Source of the DNA: an uncultured Clostridia bacterium
Lineage (GTDB): Bacteria; Bacillota; Clostridia; Lachnospirales; CAMVHY01
Assembly: GCA_946415665.1 (NCBI GenBank)
Contig: CAMKTI010000054.1
Coordinates: forward strand, 1-10,928
DNA length: 10,928 nucleotides
Direction: 5' to 3'
The notes under the pieces were generated by a model. It searched no databases. It worked only from the letters and a program-made list of their open reading frames with translations, and was not told the origin of the DNA. Below, in pieces: positions 1-6,839 of this stretch; the first letter of the stretch is position 1; each line of letters starts with the position of its first letter. The position numbers and the translations under genes are program-made.

Positions 1-73
1 ATATCTTCGCCGGTTTCCTCGCTATCGGCATTAATCCCTCTAGCTTTTTACATTGCGTTTTTGTCAGTTTCAT
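1..73 (-). CDS. IS5-type transposase, N-terminus only (runs off the left edge)
   Basis: The reverse strand has an ATG at 73-71 behind an AAAGGAAAG ribosome binding site (about 91-99) and reads 24 codons without a stop to the window edge. The protein begins MKLTKTQ and contains LMPIARKPAKI. I recognise this opening from IS5-family (DUF4096-type) transposases, where it precedes the part that inserts before the DDE catalytic core. Only the N-terminus is present, so no catalytic residue can be checked, and whether the element is intact cannot be told. The identification rests on a short peptide. Base composition is more GC-rich than the neighbouring genes, as expected for acquired DNA. Confidence 0.7.
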   Translation of the reverse strand, partial: MKLTKTQCKKLEGLMPIARKPAKI

Positions 74-133
74 ATCGCTATCTTATCACTTTCCTTTTTG
101 TTCAATCTATTTTTATTTTATGTGAACGCTACC
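74..133 (-). mobile_element. Probable outer end of the IS element, with candidate terminal inverted repeat
   Basis: Upstream of the transposase start, the reverse strand reads GGTAGCGTTCACA (133-121), directly preceded by TTA (136-134). Several IS5 subgroups have ends beginning with GG and duplicate a 3-bp TNA target, so this is a reasonable boundary. The other end of the element is outside the window, so neither the inverted repeat nor the target duplication can be confirmed. Confidence 0.35.
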
Positions 134-136
134 TAA

Positions 137-336
137 TTACAAAGGTTATTTCCGTTTCTGTATAGGATTTGAATAGGATTTCAAAACGAAAACGGCCTCA
201 CTTCACATATAGAAGGTTTTATCAATCTCTTGTATCAAAAAAAGACCCCTATACTATTCCTGATATAGAAGTCTATTTGCTGCAATTCTAACTTAATGAC
301 ATTGCATGATAGCTTTTATATTTTTTTTTGTTAAAT
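137..336. other. Intergenic stretch, no gene seen
   Basis: This 200-bp stretch lies between the probable IS end and the stop codon of the phosphatase gene, which points toward it. No open frame of useful length has protein-like character. It holds a 9-bp direct repeat ATAGGATTT (162-170 and 173-181) and an imperfect inverted repeat (AGAC/GTCT at 243-246/271-274 enclosing CTATA/TATAG at 249-253/264-268). The inverted repeat could end the minus-strand operon, but it lacks a following T-tract on that strand, so I do not call it a terminator. Confidence 0.5.
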
Positions 337-1542
337 TTAATTCAATTCACAAACAATCATACTTATGTCATCATCATCGTAATTATTATTTTTTGCTCCA
401 TTACAAAATTTATTTATCACGTTATCACAAATTTCATCTGCACAACTTTTTTCTTCATTAATAAAACTTGTCTCAACCGTATCACAGATTATTTTTTTTA
501 AATCAAAACAAAATCTCTGATTATCGTCTTTATATAAATTATTTTCTAATCCATCAGTATAAAAGAATATTTTATCGCCACTTTTATAATTCATCTCTTT
601 AAATTCATATTCAGAGTCCGGCATTAATCCGATCGGAGTTCCTGCCGCGAATAATTCTTTTGCTTCTCTAGCAAATTTATTTCTTTTTTCATCATTAAAA
701 ACAAATATTGGCATCGGTTGTCCCGCATTAGCATAAAAAATTTTTTTTTCTTTCACATCAATCAACATAACAAAAACACATGCATAAACTTCATTCGTAT
801 TCACATTTAAAATAAATTTCTTATTTAACTCTTCTAAAATTTTATCTGGTCTTAAAAGCTCAGCGTCGAAATTTTCAATCATATTTCTTATCATAATATT
901 TAACATTGCTGTCAATAATGCCGCAGAAATTCCATGTCCTGAAACGTCGCCCAAAATCACACAAAAATTATTTTCGCTTAATTTTATTACATCATAAAAA
1001 TCTCCACCAATATACATCGCAGGCAAATATCTGCCATAAAAAACTATTTTTTCGAGCCTAATATCAATCTCGGGAATAAAACTCCTTTGAACTTTCTGAG
1101 CCATTTCAAGTTGCTGTGCCAAAATATTATTTTTTTCTTCGAGCTCGTCATATTTTTTTTTTAATTGTGTTCCCAAATATTTTATTCGCAATAAATATTT
1201 TACTCTTTTTATCAAAACCATCGCGTCAAAATTTTTTTCCATAAAATCATCTGCGCCGGCTCCAAACGCTTTTAATTCTTCTTGTTTATTATTTAAGCTT
1301 GACAAAATCAAAATAATTATATTTTCTGCGCCATCCATTTCTTTTATTTTTTTACAAAATTCATAGCCACTCATATCAGGTAAATTCGAATCAACAATTA
1401 TTAAATCCGGCGAAAATATTTTTAGTTTCGTAAAAGCGTCTTCAGCATCAGTCGCAATAAAAATTTGATACATATAATTTTCAAGCGTTTTTCTCATTAG
1501 CTCAGCATTTTTCTGGCTGTCTATTATTAAAATCTTATCCAT
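337..1542 (-). CDS. Response regulator fused to PP2C-type (RsbU/SpoIIE family) serine phosphatase
   Basis: The 401-aa protein has two domains. Residues 1-123 are a CheY-like receiver with D8, phospho-acceptor D51 (IIVDSNLPD), S81 and the conserved lysine K103, so it looks phosphorylatable. A charged helical linker (about 125-150) ending in AQKVQRSFIP leads to a PP2C-type phosphatase domain (about 155-401). Metal-binding motifs are intact: GGDFYD (179-184), DVSGHG (199-204), YTDGL (328-332) and DDDISM (390-395). By family, phosphorylation of the receiver by an unlinked histidine kinase would switch on dephosphorylation of a STAS anti-anti-sigma protein, presumably the one at 2384-2713. It is the last gene of the operon: its ATG overlaps the stop of the preceding gene (ATGGATAA) with only a weak ribosome binding site, suggesting translational coupling. 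The true substrate is inferred from context. Confidence 0.93.
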   Translation of the reverse strand: MDKILIIDSQKNAELMRKTLENYMYQIFIATDAEDAFTKLKIFSPDLIIVDSNLPDMSGYEFCKKIKEMDGAENIIILILSSLNNKQEELKAFGAGADDFMEKNFDAMVLIKRVKYLLRIKYLGTQLKKKYDELEEKNNILAQQLEMAQKVQRSFIPEIDIRLEKIVFYGRYLPAMYIGGDFYDVIKLSENNFCVILGDVSGHGISAALLTAMLNIMIRNMIENFDAELLRPDKILEELNKKFILNVNTNEVYACVFVMLIDVKEKKIFYANAGQPMPIFVFNDEKRNKFAREAKELFAAGTPIGLMPDSEYEFKEMNYKSGDKIFFYTDGLENNLYKDDNQRFCFDLKKIICDTVETSFINEEKSCADEICDNVINKFCNGAKNNNYDDDDISMIVCELN

Positions 1543-1966
1543 TTTTTTTTATTTTCTTTAAACATTTTATTTCGTTACCCAAAAAATTAAACGCGACCGA
1601 ATCCATTAACGAAGAAATTAATTTTACGCCACGTCCATTTTCTTTCATGTGTTTTTCATCATATTGCGAAACATAACTAACATGATCAAATCCTTTTCCC
1701 TGATCAGCAACTTTAAAAGTCACGGAATTTTCTTTTAGTCTTAATTGCAAAAAAACATTTTTATTAACATCTTTTTGATTTCCATGATCAATTGCATTAA
1801 CTACCGCTTCATTTAGAGAAAGCTTTATATCCGAGATATCGTCCGATGAAATATTTTTATTATTATCTTTCAAAAATCCAATTGCTTTATTAACTGCGTT
1901 TTTTGCTTCATGAAAATCGCTGTTTATACAAACTTGATAAACTTTCGGTTTTTCATCTGTACTCAA
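1535..1966 (-). CDS. RsbW/SpoIIAB-like anti-sigma factor serine kinase (GHKL ATPase)
   Basis: I start this protein at TTG (1966-1964), 143 aa, because GGGGTGGTG lies just upstream at a good distance. An in-frame ATG at 1981 has no such site. The fold is a small HATPase_c_2 domain with all ATP-binding motifs: N-box E53 and N57 (NEAVVNAIDHGN), DQGKG (88-92) and the lid NGRGVKLI (110-117). By family it would phosphorylate a STAS protein on serine and bind either that protein or a target such as a sigma factor. It is the third gene of the operon and overlaps the phosphatase gene downstream by 8 bp. No sigma factor gene is in the window, so the regulated partner is unknown. I do not assign rsbW because orthology cannot be tested here. 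Confidence 0.9.
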   Translation of the reverse strand: MSTDEKPKVYQVCINSDFHEAKNAVNKAIGFLKDNNKNISSDDISDIKLSLNEAVVNAIDHGNQKDVNKNVFLQLRLKENSVTFKVADQGKGFDHVSYVSQYDEKHMKENGRGVKLISSLMDSVAFNFLGNEIKCLKKIKKNG

Positions 1967-2001
1967 AAAACACCACCCCATTTCACAATAAAAAAATAAA
2001 A

Positions 2002-2391
2002 TCAAAACTGATTTACGTTGTGATTTTTCGTTATCTTTATTACAAAATTATTTTTTTCATTCTCAAAAGTTATTTCATCCATTAGAGCTTTAATCATTAA
2101 AATACTTGTTTCATTATCAATTAAATCCGTATCGATATTACTATTTACATCAAAAACTATATTCACAGAATTTTTTTGAGGTCGAAACATTAATTTAAAT
2201 GGATGCTGTGATTGCCCAGACAACCTTTCAATAATAAAAGTACAAGCTTCTGAAACTGCTGTTTTTATATCTTCAACTTCTTCTATTCCGAATCCTAATC
2301 TATTTGCGATTGAAGATGCTGTAAGTCTCGCCGCGGAAATATATGCTGCATTTATTGGAAGTGTTAATTCAACGCTCTCCGCATTACTCAT
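2002..2391 (-). CDS. Degenerate SpoIIAB-like GHKL protein lacking ATP-binding residues
   Basis: The start is ATG at 2391, nine bases after GGAGG; its first codons overlap the stop of the STAS gene (ATGAGTAA), so the two are coupled. The 129-aa protein has the N-terminal pattern of small anti-sigma GHKL proteins (RLTASSIANRLGF, then EEVEDIKTAVSEACT). Against the intact kinase encoded downstream, E48 is kept, but the N-box asparagine is F52, the DxGxG motif reads DVNSN (81-85), and the lid NGRG reads NETS. All key ATP contacts are therefore lost together while the rest of the domain and the frame are intact. I infer a non-catalytic paralogue that binds a partner, for example the STAS protein or a sigma factor. 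It could alternatively be a diverged adaptor of unrelated function. Confidence 0.82.
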   Translation of the reverse strand: MSNAESVELTLPINAAYISAARLTASSIANRLGFGIEEVEDIKTAVSEACTFIIERLSGQSQHPFKLMFRPQKNSVNIVFDVNSNIDTDLIDNETSILMIKALMDEITFENEKNNFVIKITKNHNVNQF

Positions 2392-2713
2392 TAATATCAA
2401 CCTCCAATTTAAAAGCTTTGTCTAAATTTGTAATCTTAAACAGCTTTTTTATATTTGGTCTTATATTTTTTAAAACCATTTCACATCCACAACTTTTTGC
2501 GTTTTTTAAAACCGCAACGAATGCTCCCAAAGCAGTTGAATCTATATATTCAAGATCTTTGCATTCGATAATTAAATTAGCCGGTCGTTCTTTCAATAAA
2601 TCTAATAATTTGGCTTTGATTTCATTTGAATTAAACAAGTCTATCTCACCGTTTATTTCAATAAGCCAACTATTTTCCTGAGAATCAAATCTCGTATCAA
2701 TTATTGATTCCAA
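2384..2713 (-). CDS. STAS-domain anti-anti-sigma factor (RsbV/SpoIIAA-like)
   Basis: I start the 109-aa protein at TTG (2713-2711), eight bases after AAGGAGG. The longer open frame begins inside the -35 box of the promoter and cannot be real. The sequence is a single STAS domain: INGEIDLFNSNEIKAKL, then LIIECKDLEYIDSTALGAF, with the phosphorylatable serine expected at S59 in DSTALG. By family, the unphosphorylated protein captures a partner kinase, the kinase inactivates it by phosphorylation, and a PP2C phosphatase restores it. All three activities are encoded in the same operon, of which this is the first gene. The ending overlaps the next gene by 8 bp. Confidence 0.92.
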   Translation of the reverse strand: MESIIDTRFDSQENSWLIEINGEIDLFNSNEIKAKLLDLLKERPANLIIECKDLEYIDSTALGAFVAVLKNAKSCGCEMVLKNIRPNIKKLFKITNLDKAFKLEVDINE

Positions 2714-2765
2714 TGCAACAACCTCCTTTGTTTTAAAGCAACATAAAATGTGCTTTACAAATTGG

Positions 2766-2794
2766 ATTATATTTATCGAAAAAAACTCTGTCAA
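2766..2794 (-). promoter_or_regulatory. Consensus sigma-A promoter of the partner-switching operon
   Basis: On the reverse strand a perfect -35 TTGACA (2794-2789) and a perfect -10 TATAAT (2771-2766) are separated by exactly 17 bp. Transcription would start near 2759, about 45 nt before the TTG start of the STAS gene. The match to both hexamers suggests strong housekeeping transcription rather than control by an alternative sigma factor. Confidence 0.85.
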
Positions 2795-2834
2795 ATTTTT
2801 TTATTTTCACCCTATAGAAAAATTTTTTTTCACG

Positions 2835-2843
2835 TGATATAAT
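2835..2843 (+). promoter_or_regulatory. Extended -10 promoter of nrdDG
   Basis: TGATATAAT is a perfect extended -10 element (TGnTATAAT). No good -35 lies 17 bp upstream, which is common for extended -10 promoters. It would give a leader of about 105 nt before nrdD. A short inverted repeat TGTTTATAAAACA (2863-2875) lies in the early leader and might be an operator. It does not match the NrdR box that I know. Confidence 0.55.
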
Positions 2844-2956
2844 TTTTTTGCATCAAAAAAAGTGTTTATAAAACATGAATGTGTGGGGGATAAATATTTT
2901 TTCTTCGCAGGTGTGTTTTATACAAAAAACTAAAAAAACTGAGAGGTGTTTTTTTT

Positions 2957-5527
2957 ATGCCCTTTTTAGGTCAAAAAGTAATTAAAAGGGACGGTCGTAA
3001 AGTTAATTTTGATCGTCAAAAAATTTTTAATGCTATCTATAAAGCATTAGAAGATTCAAGGCAATATATTTCTGAGTTAAAAAACATAAATGCAGATAAT
3101 AATGGCAGCTGTGAAAGTGGCGACATTAAAACATGTGATGCAAAAACAGATAAATCTTGTGTTTGTGGTACATCTGGAAATATTTGTGAAAATAAAAATA
3201 TGAGTGTAGATGATTTTGATGATACAGATAACTTAGATCCTTCAATTGAATCAACTGCTGATATTTTGCAAAACACGGCAGATTATATAAACAAACTGTG
3301 TGAACGTTTAACATGTGCCACAGAAAATAGAGTCAAAGAAGAATTTATTGACAAAAATAAAACTGCTACGGTTGAAAATATTCAGGATATAGTTGAGCAG
3401 GTATTAATGGATAACAAGTTAAATATCGTAGCAAAAAATTATATTTTATATCGTTTCCAGCGGACACAAGCTCGCGAGGCAAAAACAGAATTTATGCAAA
3501 CATTGCGAGATTTGACTTATGTCGATTCGAGTGAAAACGAAACAAAACGTGAAAATGCAAATATAGATGGCAATACGGCAATGGGAACTATGCTTAAATA
3601 TGGTTCTGAAAGCGCGAAATATTTTTATGAAATTTGTGTTTTGCCAAAGAAACAAAGCAAAGCGCATCATAATGGAGATATCCATATTCATGATTTGGAT
3701 TTTTACACGCTTACAACAACGTGTTGTCAAATTGATTTATTAAAATTATTTAAAAACGGTTTTTCGACTGGGCATGGATTTTTGCGTGAACCGCAAAGCA
3801 TAAGAAGTTATTCGGCATTAGCTTGTATTGCGATACAATCAAATCAAAATGATCAGCATGGTGGACAAAGTATTCCGAATTTTGATTATGTGATGGCAGA
3901 GGGATTAAAAAAAACGTTTAAACAAATTTATATTTCGAATTTGTTTAAAGCCGTAAATTTAGTTTGCCCAAAAATTAATTTAAATATTAATCAAATAAAG
4001 GATTTATTTGAGAAGATTTTTTGTGATTTGGATTTAAGTTTTAGTGACAAATATGTATCACAAGAAAAAAAAGTTTTATCGGATTTGAATATTGAGCCGG
4101 AAAAAATTAATTTAATTCAAACATTCGTTCACAAAATAACGCTTGAAGAAACCGAGCGCGAAGTTTATCAAGCAATGGAAGCATTGATTCATAATTTAAA
4201 TACAATGCATTCGCGAGCCGGCGCTCAAGTTCCTTTTTCATCTATTAATTATGGAACAGATACAAGTCTTGAAGGACGAATGATAATAAAAAATCTTTTG
4301 CTCGCGACAGAAAAAGGTCTTGGAAAACATGAAACAGCGATTTTCCCAATACAAATTTTTAAAGTAAAAGAAGGCATAAATTATAATCAAGACGATAAAA
4401 ATTATGATTTATTTAAATTAGCTTGCCGAGTTAGTGCAAAAAGATTATTTCCAAATTTTGCTTTTATAGACGCTCCATTTAATCTTAAATATTACAAACC
4501 AAATCATCCTGAAACAGAAATAGTTTATATGGGTTGTAGGACGCGTGTCATTGGAAATTTATGCGGACCTGAAATAGTTTACGGTCGCGGAAATTTAAGT
4601 TTTACATCGATTAATTTGCCAAGAATTGCTATAAAAGTTATGTCTAAAAAAAATATCAGCGATGAAGAAAGACTGAATTTGTTTTTTAAAGATTTAAAGT
4701 CTAAATTAAAACTCGTGACGGAGCAATTAAAAGATAGATTTGAAATTCAGGGTAATAAAAGAGTCAAAAATTTTCCTTTTTTGATGGGTCAAGGTGTTTG
4801 GTTGGATTCTGAGAAATTAAATCCGGATGATAAGATAAGAGATGTTTTAAGACATGGAACACTTTCAGTTGGATTTATTGGATTAGCCGAAACTTTGGTT
4901 GCTTTGACAGGAAAACATCACGGAGAAAGTTTTGAATCGCAAAAACTTGGCTTAAAAATAATTGGATTTATGCGTGAGTATCTAAATAAACTAAGTCAAA
5001 AAGAAAAATTAAATTATTCGCTTTTGGCGACACCGGCTGAAGGATTATCTGGAAGATTTATCCGGTTGGATAAAAAAAAGTTTGGAATAATTAAAGGTGT
5101 GACAGACAGAGATTATTATACAAACAGTTTTCATGTGCCTGTTTATTATAAAATCTCGGCTTATGACAAAATTAAAGTTGAAGCTCCGTATCATGAGTTA
5201 ACTAATGCCGGACATATAACTTATGTTGAACTTGATGGAGATAGTTCAAATAATTTAGAGGCATTTGAAAAAATAATAAGGGCGATGAAAGAAAGCGGAA
5301 TTGGTTATGGCTCAATAAATCATCCGGTTGATCGTGATCCAGTTTGTGGATATAACGGAATAATCGAGAATGAATGTCCAAAATGCGGACGAAGAGAAAC
5401 TTGTGACCATAAATTTGAAAGAATCAGGCGAATCACTGGTTATTTGGTAGGAACACTTGATAGATTTAACGATGCAAAAAAATCAGAGGAAAAAGAACGT
5501 GTTAAACACAATACTAAAAAAATATAA
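2957..5527 (+). CDS. nrdD: Anaerobic (class III) ribonucleoside-triphosphate reductase, large subunit
   Basis: The ATG follows AGAGGTG at a normal distance. This 856-aa glycyl-radical enzyme reduces ribonucleotides to deoxyribonucleotides without oxygen, in the cytoplasm, after activation by NrdG. Residues 6-175 form an ATP-cone (VIKRDGRKVNFDRQKI at the start; IQDIVEQVLM and AKNYILYRFQRTQAR at its end). The catalytic barrel follows. Near the C-terminus there is a zinc site (C797, C807, C810 and probably C816, in DPVCGYNG and ECPKCGRRETC), then the radical-site loop RITGYLVGTLDRFN with glycine G828. The ATP-cone carries an unusual insert of about 60 residues (roughly 42-100), rich in Cys and Asp (C52, C60, C68, C70, C77). 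The frame runs on 29 bp into nrdG, so the two are a translationally linked pair. Confidence 0.97.
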   Translation: MPFLGQKVIKRDGRKVNFDRQKIFNAIYKALEDSRQYISELKNINADNNGSCESGDIKTCDAKTDKSCVCGTSGNICENKNMSVDDFDDTDNLDPSIESTADILQNTADYINKLCERLTCATENRVKEEFIDKNKTATVENIQDIVEQVLMDNKLNIVAKNYILYRFQRTQAREAKTEFMQTLRDLTYVDSSENETKRENANIDGNTAMGTMLKYGSESAKYFYEICVLPKKQSKAHHNGDIHIHDLDFYTLTTTCCQIDLLKLFKNGFSTGHGFLREPQSIRSYSALACIAIQSNQNDQHGGQSIPNFDYVMAEGLKKTFKQIYISNLFKAVNLVCPKINLNINQIKDLFEKIFCDLDLSFSDKYVSQEKKVLSDLNIEPEKINLIQTFVHKITLEETEREVYQAMEALIHNLNTMHSRAGAQVPFSSINYGTDTSLEGRMIIKNLLLATEKGLGKHETAIFPIQIFKVKEGINYNQDDKNYDLFKLACRVSAKRLFPNFAFIDAPFNLKYYKPNHPETEIVYMGCRTRVIGNLCGPEIVYGRGNLSFTSINLPRIAIKVMSKKNISDEERLNLFFKDLKSKLKLVTEQLKDRFEIQGNKRVKNFPFLMGQGVWLDSEKLNPDDKIRDVLRHGTLSVGFIGLAETLVALTGKHHGESFESQKLGLKIIGFMREYLNKLSQKEKLNYSLLATPAEGLSGRFIRLDKKKFGIIKGVTDRDYYTNSFHVPVYYKISAYDKIKVEAPYHELTNAGHITYVELDGDSSNNLEAFEKIIRAMKESGIGYGSINHPVDRDPVCGYNGIIENECPKCGRRETCDHKFERIRRITGYLVGTLDRFNDAKKSEEKERVKHNTKKI

Positions 5528-6020
5528 ATTAAGAATTGGTGGTTTTGAAAATGATTCGATCGTTGATGGTCCGGGAATAAGATTTACTATATTTTTACAG
5601 GGTTGCAAACAAAGATGTATTGGTTGTCAAAATAAAAGATTACAAAATTTTGATGGCGGAAAAGATTTTTATATAGAAGAAATTTTTTATATGGTGCAAA
5701 AGAATCCTTTGTTGGATGGGATAACTTTTAGCGGCGGGGAACCGTTTTGTCAAGCAGAAAATTTGTGTTGGTTAGCGAAACTATTTAAAGAAAAAAACTA
5801 TGATTTGGCTGTATACTCAGGATATTTGTTCGAAGATTTAATTCGGGAACAAAAAAATTTAAGATTATTAAAGTTAATGGATACACTTGTGGATGGTCCG
5901 TTTGTTTTGGAAAAGAAAAATTTGAGTTTGAGATTTAGAGGTTCGGAAAATCAAAGGATAATTGATGTGCAGAAATCGTTGGAACATGGGAAAATAATTT
6001 TGAATAAGCGTTGGTATTAA
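5499..6020 (+). CDS. nrdG: Anaerobic ribonucleotide reductase activating protein (radical SAM)
   Basis: I choose GTG at 5499 as the start: GAGGA lies eight bases upstream and this gives 173 aa, the usual size of the family. An ATG at 5472 has no ribosome binding site. The protein carries the radical-SAM iron-sulfur motif CX3CX2C (C36, C40, C43 in GCKQRCIGCQN), preceded by DGPGIRFTIFLQ, and the SAM-binding FSGGEPF. It cleaves S-adenosylmethionine to place the glycyl radical on NrdD, whose gene it overlaps by 29 bp. A terminator follows 40 bp after the stop. Confidence 0.95.
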   Translation: MLNTILKKYKLRIGGFENDSIVDGPGIRFTIFLQGCKQRCIGCQNKRLQNFDGGKDFYIEEIFYMVQKNPLLDGITFSGGEPFCQAENLCWLAKLFKEKNYDLAVYSGYLFEDLIREQKNLRLLKLMDTLVDGPFVLEKKNLSLRFRGSENQRIIDVQKSLEHGKIILNKRWY

Positions 6021-6060
6021 TGATTATCATCGGTTTTTGTGACGAGTTTTGATTAAAATA

Positions 6061-6090
6061 AAAGCGGCTTTGAAATAAGCTGCTTTTTTT
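6061..6090 (+). terminator. Rho-independent terminator after nrdDG
   Basis: A 10-bp stem (AAAGCGGCTT at 6061-6070 with AAGCTGCTTT at 6077-6086, one G-U pair) closes a 6-nt loop and is followed by a run of T. Confidence 0.88.
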
Positions 6091-6299
6091 ATTGTTATTT
6101 TTTTATTGTTTATAGTGCATAACAAATTCCAATTTAGAATAAATGTGTTATCGATGATTATAATTTAATTAAATCGTAATAAGCTGTAAAAATGATTATT
6201 AAACAGTAATCGGAAATACAAGCAACAAAACAAAAATAAATTATATCGCTACTTAATTTTTAATTTAGATTTCTGTATGCAAAGACGTGTTTTTTCATG
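6091..6299. other. AT-rich intergenic region, no gene seen
   Basis: Between the nrdDG terminator and the first thiN-tail segment there are about 210 bp of very AT-rich sequence. I find no credible open frame, promoter or repeat. It marks the left border of the array that follows. Confidence 0.5.
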
Positions 6300-6360
6300 T
6301 TAAAAAATAATAATTAAGGTGTCTCTATTAACTGAAACAAAACTTTTTTTGTTTATAAAT
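6300..6360 (-). pseudogene. Displaced thiN 3'-end fragment, copy 1
   Basis: Read on the reverse strand, this encodes FINKKSFVSVNRDTLIIIF and a TAA stop, the same C-terminus as the intact thiN at 7324-7938 (FINKKSFVSVKRGTLIII). The 30 bp at 6331-6360 are identical to 6871-6900 and 7361-7390. The other 30 bp (6301-6330) differ from the real thiN end at 5 positions and from copy 2 at 10. No thiN body lies next to it; the adjacent sequence is the promoter of the small membrane-protein gene. It is most simply a former thiN end left behind by insertion or duplication. Confidence 0.8.
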
Positions 6361-6369
6361 ATTATATGT

Positions 6370-6398
6370 TTGATTTGATATAGAAAATAATTTATAAT
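6370..6398 (+). promoter_or_regulatory. Promoter of small membrane-protein gene 1
   Basis: TTGATT (6370-6375), a 17-bp spacer and TATAAT (6393-6398) form a near-consensus sigma-A promoter, 43 bp upstream of the ATG. The same arrangement is present exactly 540 bp further on. Confidence 0.75.
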
Positions 6399-6411
6399 AA
6401 TGAACATTATT
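6396..6411. promoter_or_regulatory. Inverted repeat overlapping the -10 box and start of transcription, copy 1
   Basis: AATAATG and CATTATT form a perfect 7-bp inverted repeat with a 2-bp centre, overlapping the last bases of the -10 box and the expected transcription start. Its place suits a repressor operator, or a small hairpin at the 5' end of the mRNA. It is repeated unchanged in copy 2 (6936-6951). Confidence 0.4.
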
Positions 6412-6440
6412 GCTTGTATTTTTTAAGAGAGGTGTTTTTT

Positions 6441-6794
6441 ATGGAGCCGTGGAAAATATGGTTTTTACTGTGGGCAATTTTGAGTATCATTGGAATAATA
6501 TGTTTCGCAGTTACGAATCTTTGGATTCTCTTTGGAGTTTTTATATTCTCATTAATTGTATGTACGGTATTTTATGTAATCTGCAAAGGGATATTGGATT
6601 TTTATGCACACGTGGGGATAAATGACGATCGTTATAACATTTTACATGATGCCAACCAGCGAGACAATGATTTAAATAATTCACGTGACACAAATTATAG
6701 TGACAAACCAGATAACCAGATACTGGGAGAACAAATAATAATAGAAGAGCGAGATGATAATGATAATGATAAATTCCTTGTGTACAATGAATAA
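6441..6794 (+). CDS. Small two-helix membrane protein of unknown function, paralogue 1
   Basis: The start is ATG 6441 behind AGAGAGGTG. The 117-aa product begins MEPWKIWFLLWAILSI, has two predicted membrane helices (about 6-27 and 29-53) joined by a very short turn, then a hydrophilic tail rich in Asp and Asn (from about 60). I do not recognise the family. The paralogue at 6981-7301 shares the first ~20 residues almost exactly and the tail motif (ANQ, NDLNNSR, TNY), but differs strongly in the second helix. A triple GATAAT-like repeat (about 6753-6770) encodes DDNDND. The gene is monocistronic, with its own promoter and terminator. A location in the cytoplasmic membrane is inferred from hydrophobicity; there is no signal peptide cleavage site that I can see. 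Confidence 0.75.
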   Translation: MEPWKIWFLLWAILSIIGIICFAVTNLWILFGVFIFSLIVCTVFYVICKGILDFYAHVGINDDRYNILHDANQRDNDLNNSRDTNYSDKPDNQILGEQIIIEERDDNDNDKFLVYNE

Positions 6795-6811
6795 TATTAT
6801 ATTCAAAAATT

Positions 6812-6838
6812 TCCGTTTCAATAGACGGATTTTTTTTT
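6812..6838 (+). terminator. Terminator after small membrane-protein gene 1
   Basis: TCCGT (6812-6816) pairs with ACGGA (6825-6829) around an 8-nt loop, followed by nine T. The stem is short but the T-tract is strong, and it sits 18 bp past the stop codon. Confidence 0.65.
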
Positions 6839-6839
6839 G

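Noticed and set aside
162..181. ATAGGATTT direct repeat as the start of a repeat array
   Set aside because: Only two 9-bp copies exist; they are too short and few to support a CRISPR or iteron call.
243..274. Terminator for the partner-switching operon
   Set aside because: The stem is interrupted by a mismatched internal loop and no T-tract follows it on the minus strand.
2714..2794. Longer start of the STAS protein at 2794
   Set aside because: That start codon is part of the -35 hexamer of the operon's promoter, and the ribosome binding site AAGGAGG lies inside the extended part. TTG 2713 is the supported start.
2957..5527. Loss of a zinc-site cysteine in NrdD (DPVC instead of CPVC)
   Set aside because: As I recall the family, many Gram-positive NrdD proteins have the same DPVCGY form, so it is not unusual.
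6414..6440. Longer starts of the membrane proteins at 6414 and 6954
   Set aside because: The extra codons run through the leader and ribosome binding site; ATG at 6441 and 6981 has the correct spacing.
6410..6625. Overlapping 71-codon frame inside membrane-protein gene 1
   Set aside because: It shares DNA with the paralogue-supported frame and has no counterpart in the second unit.
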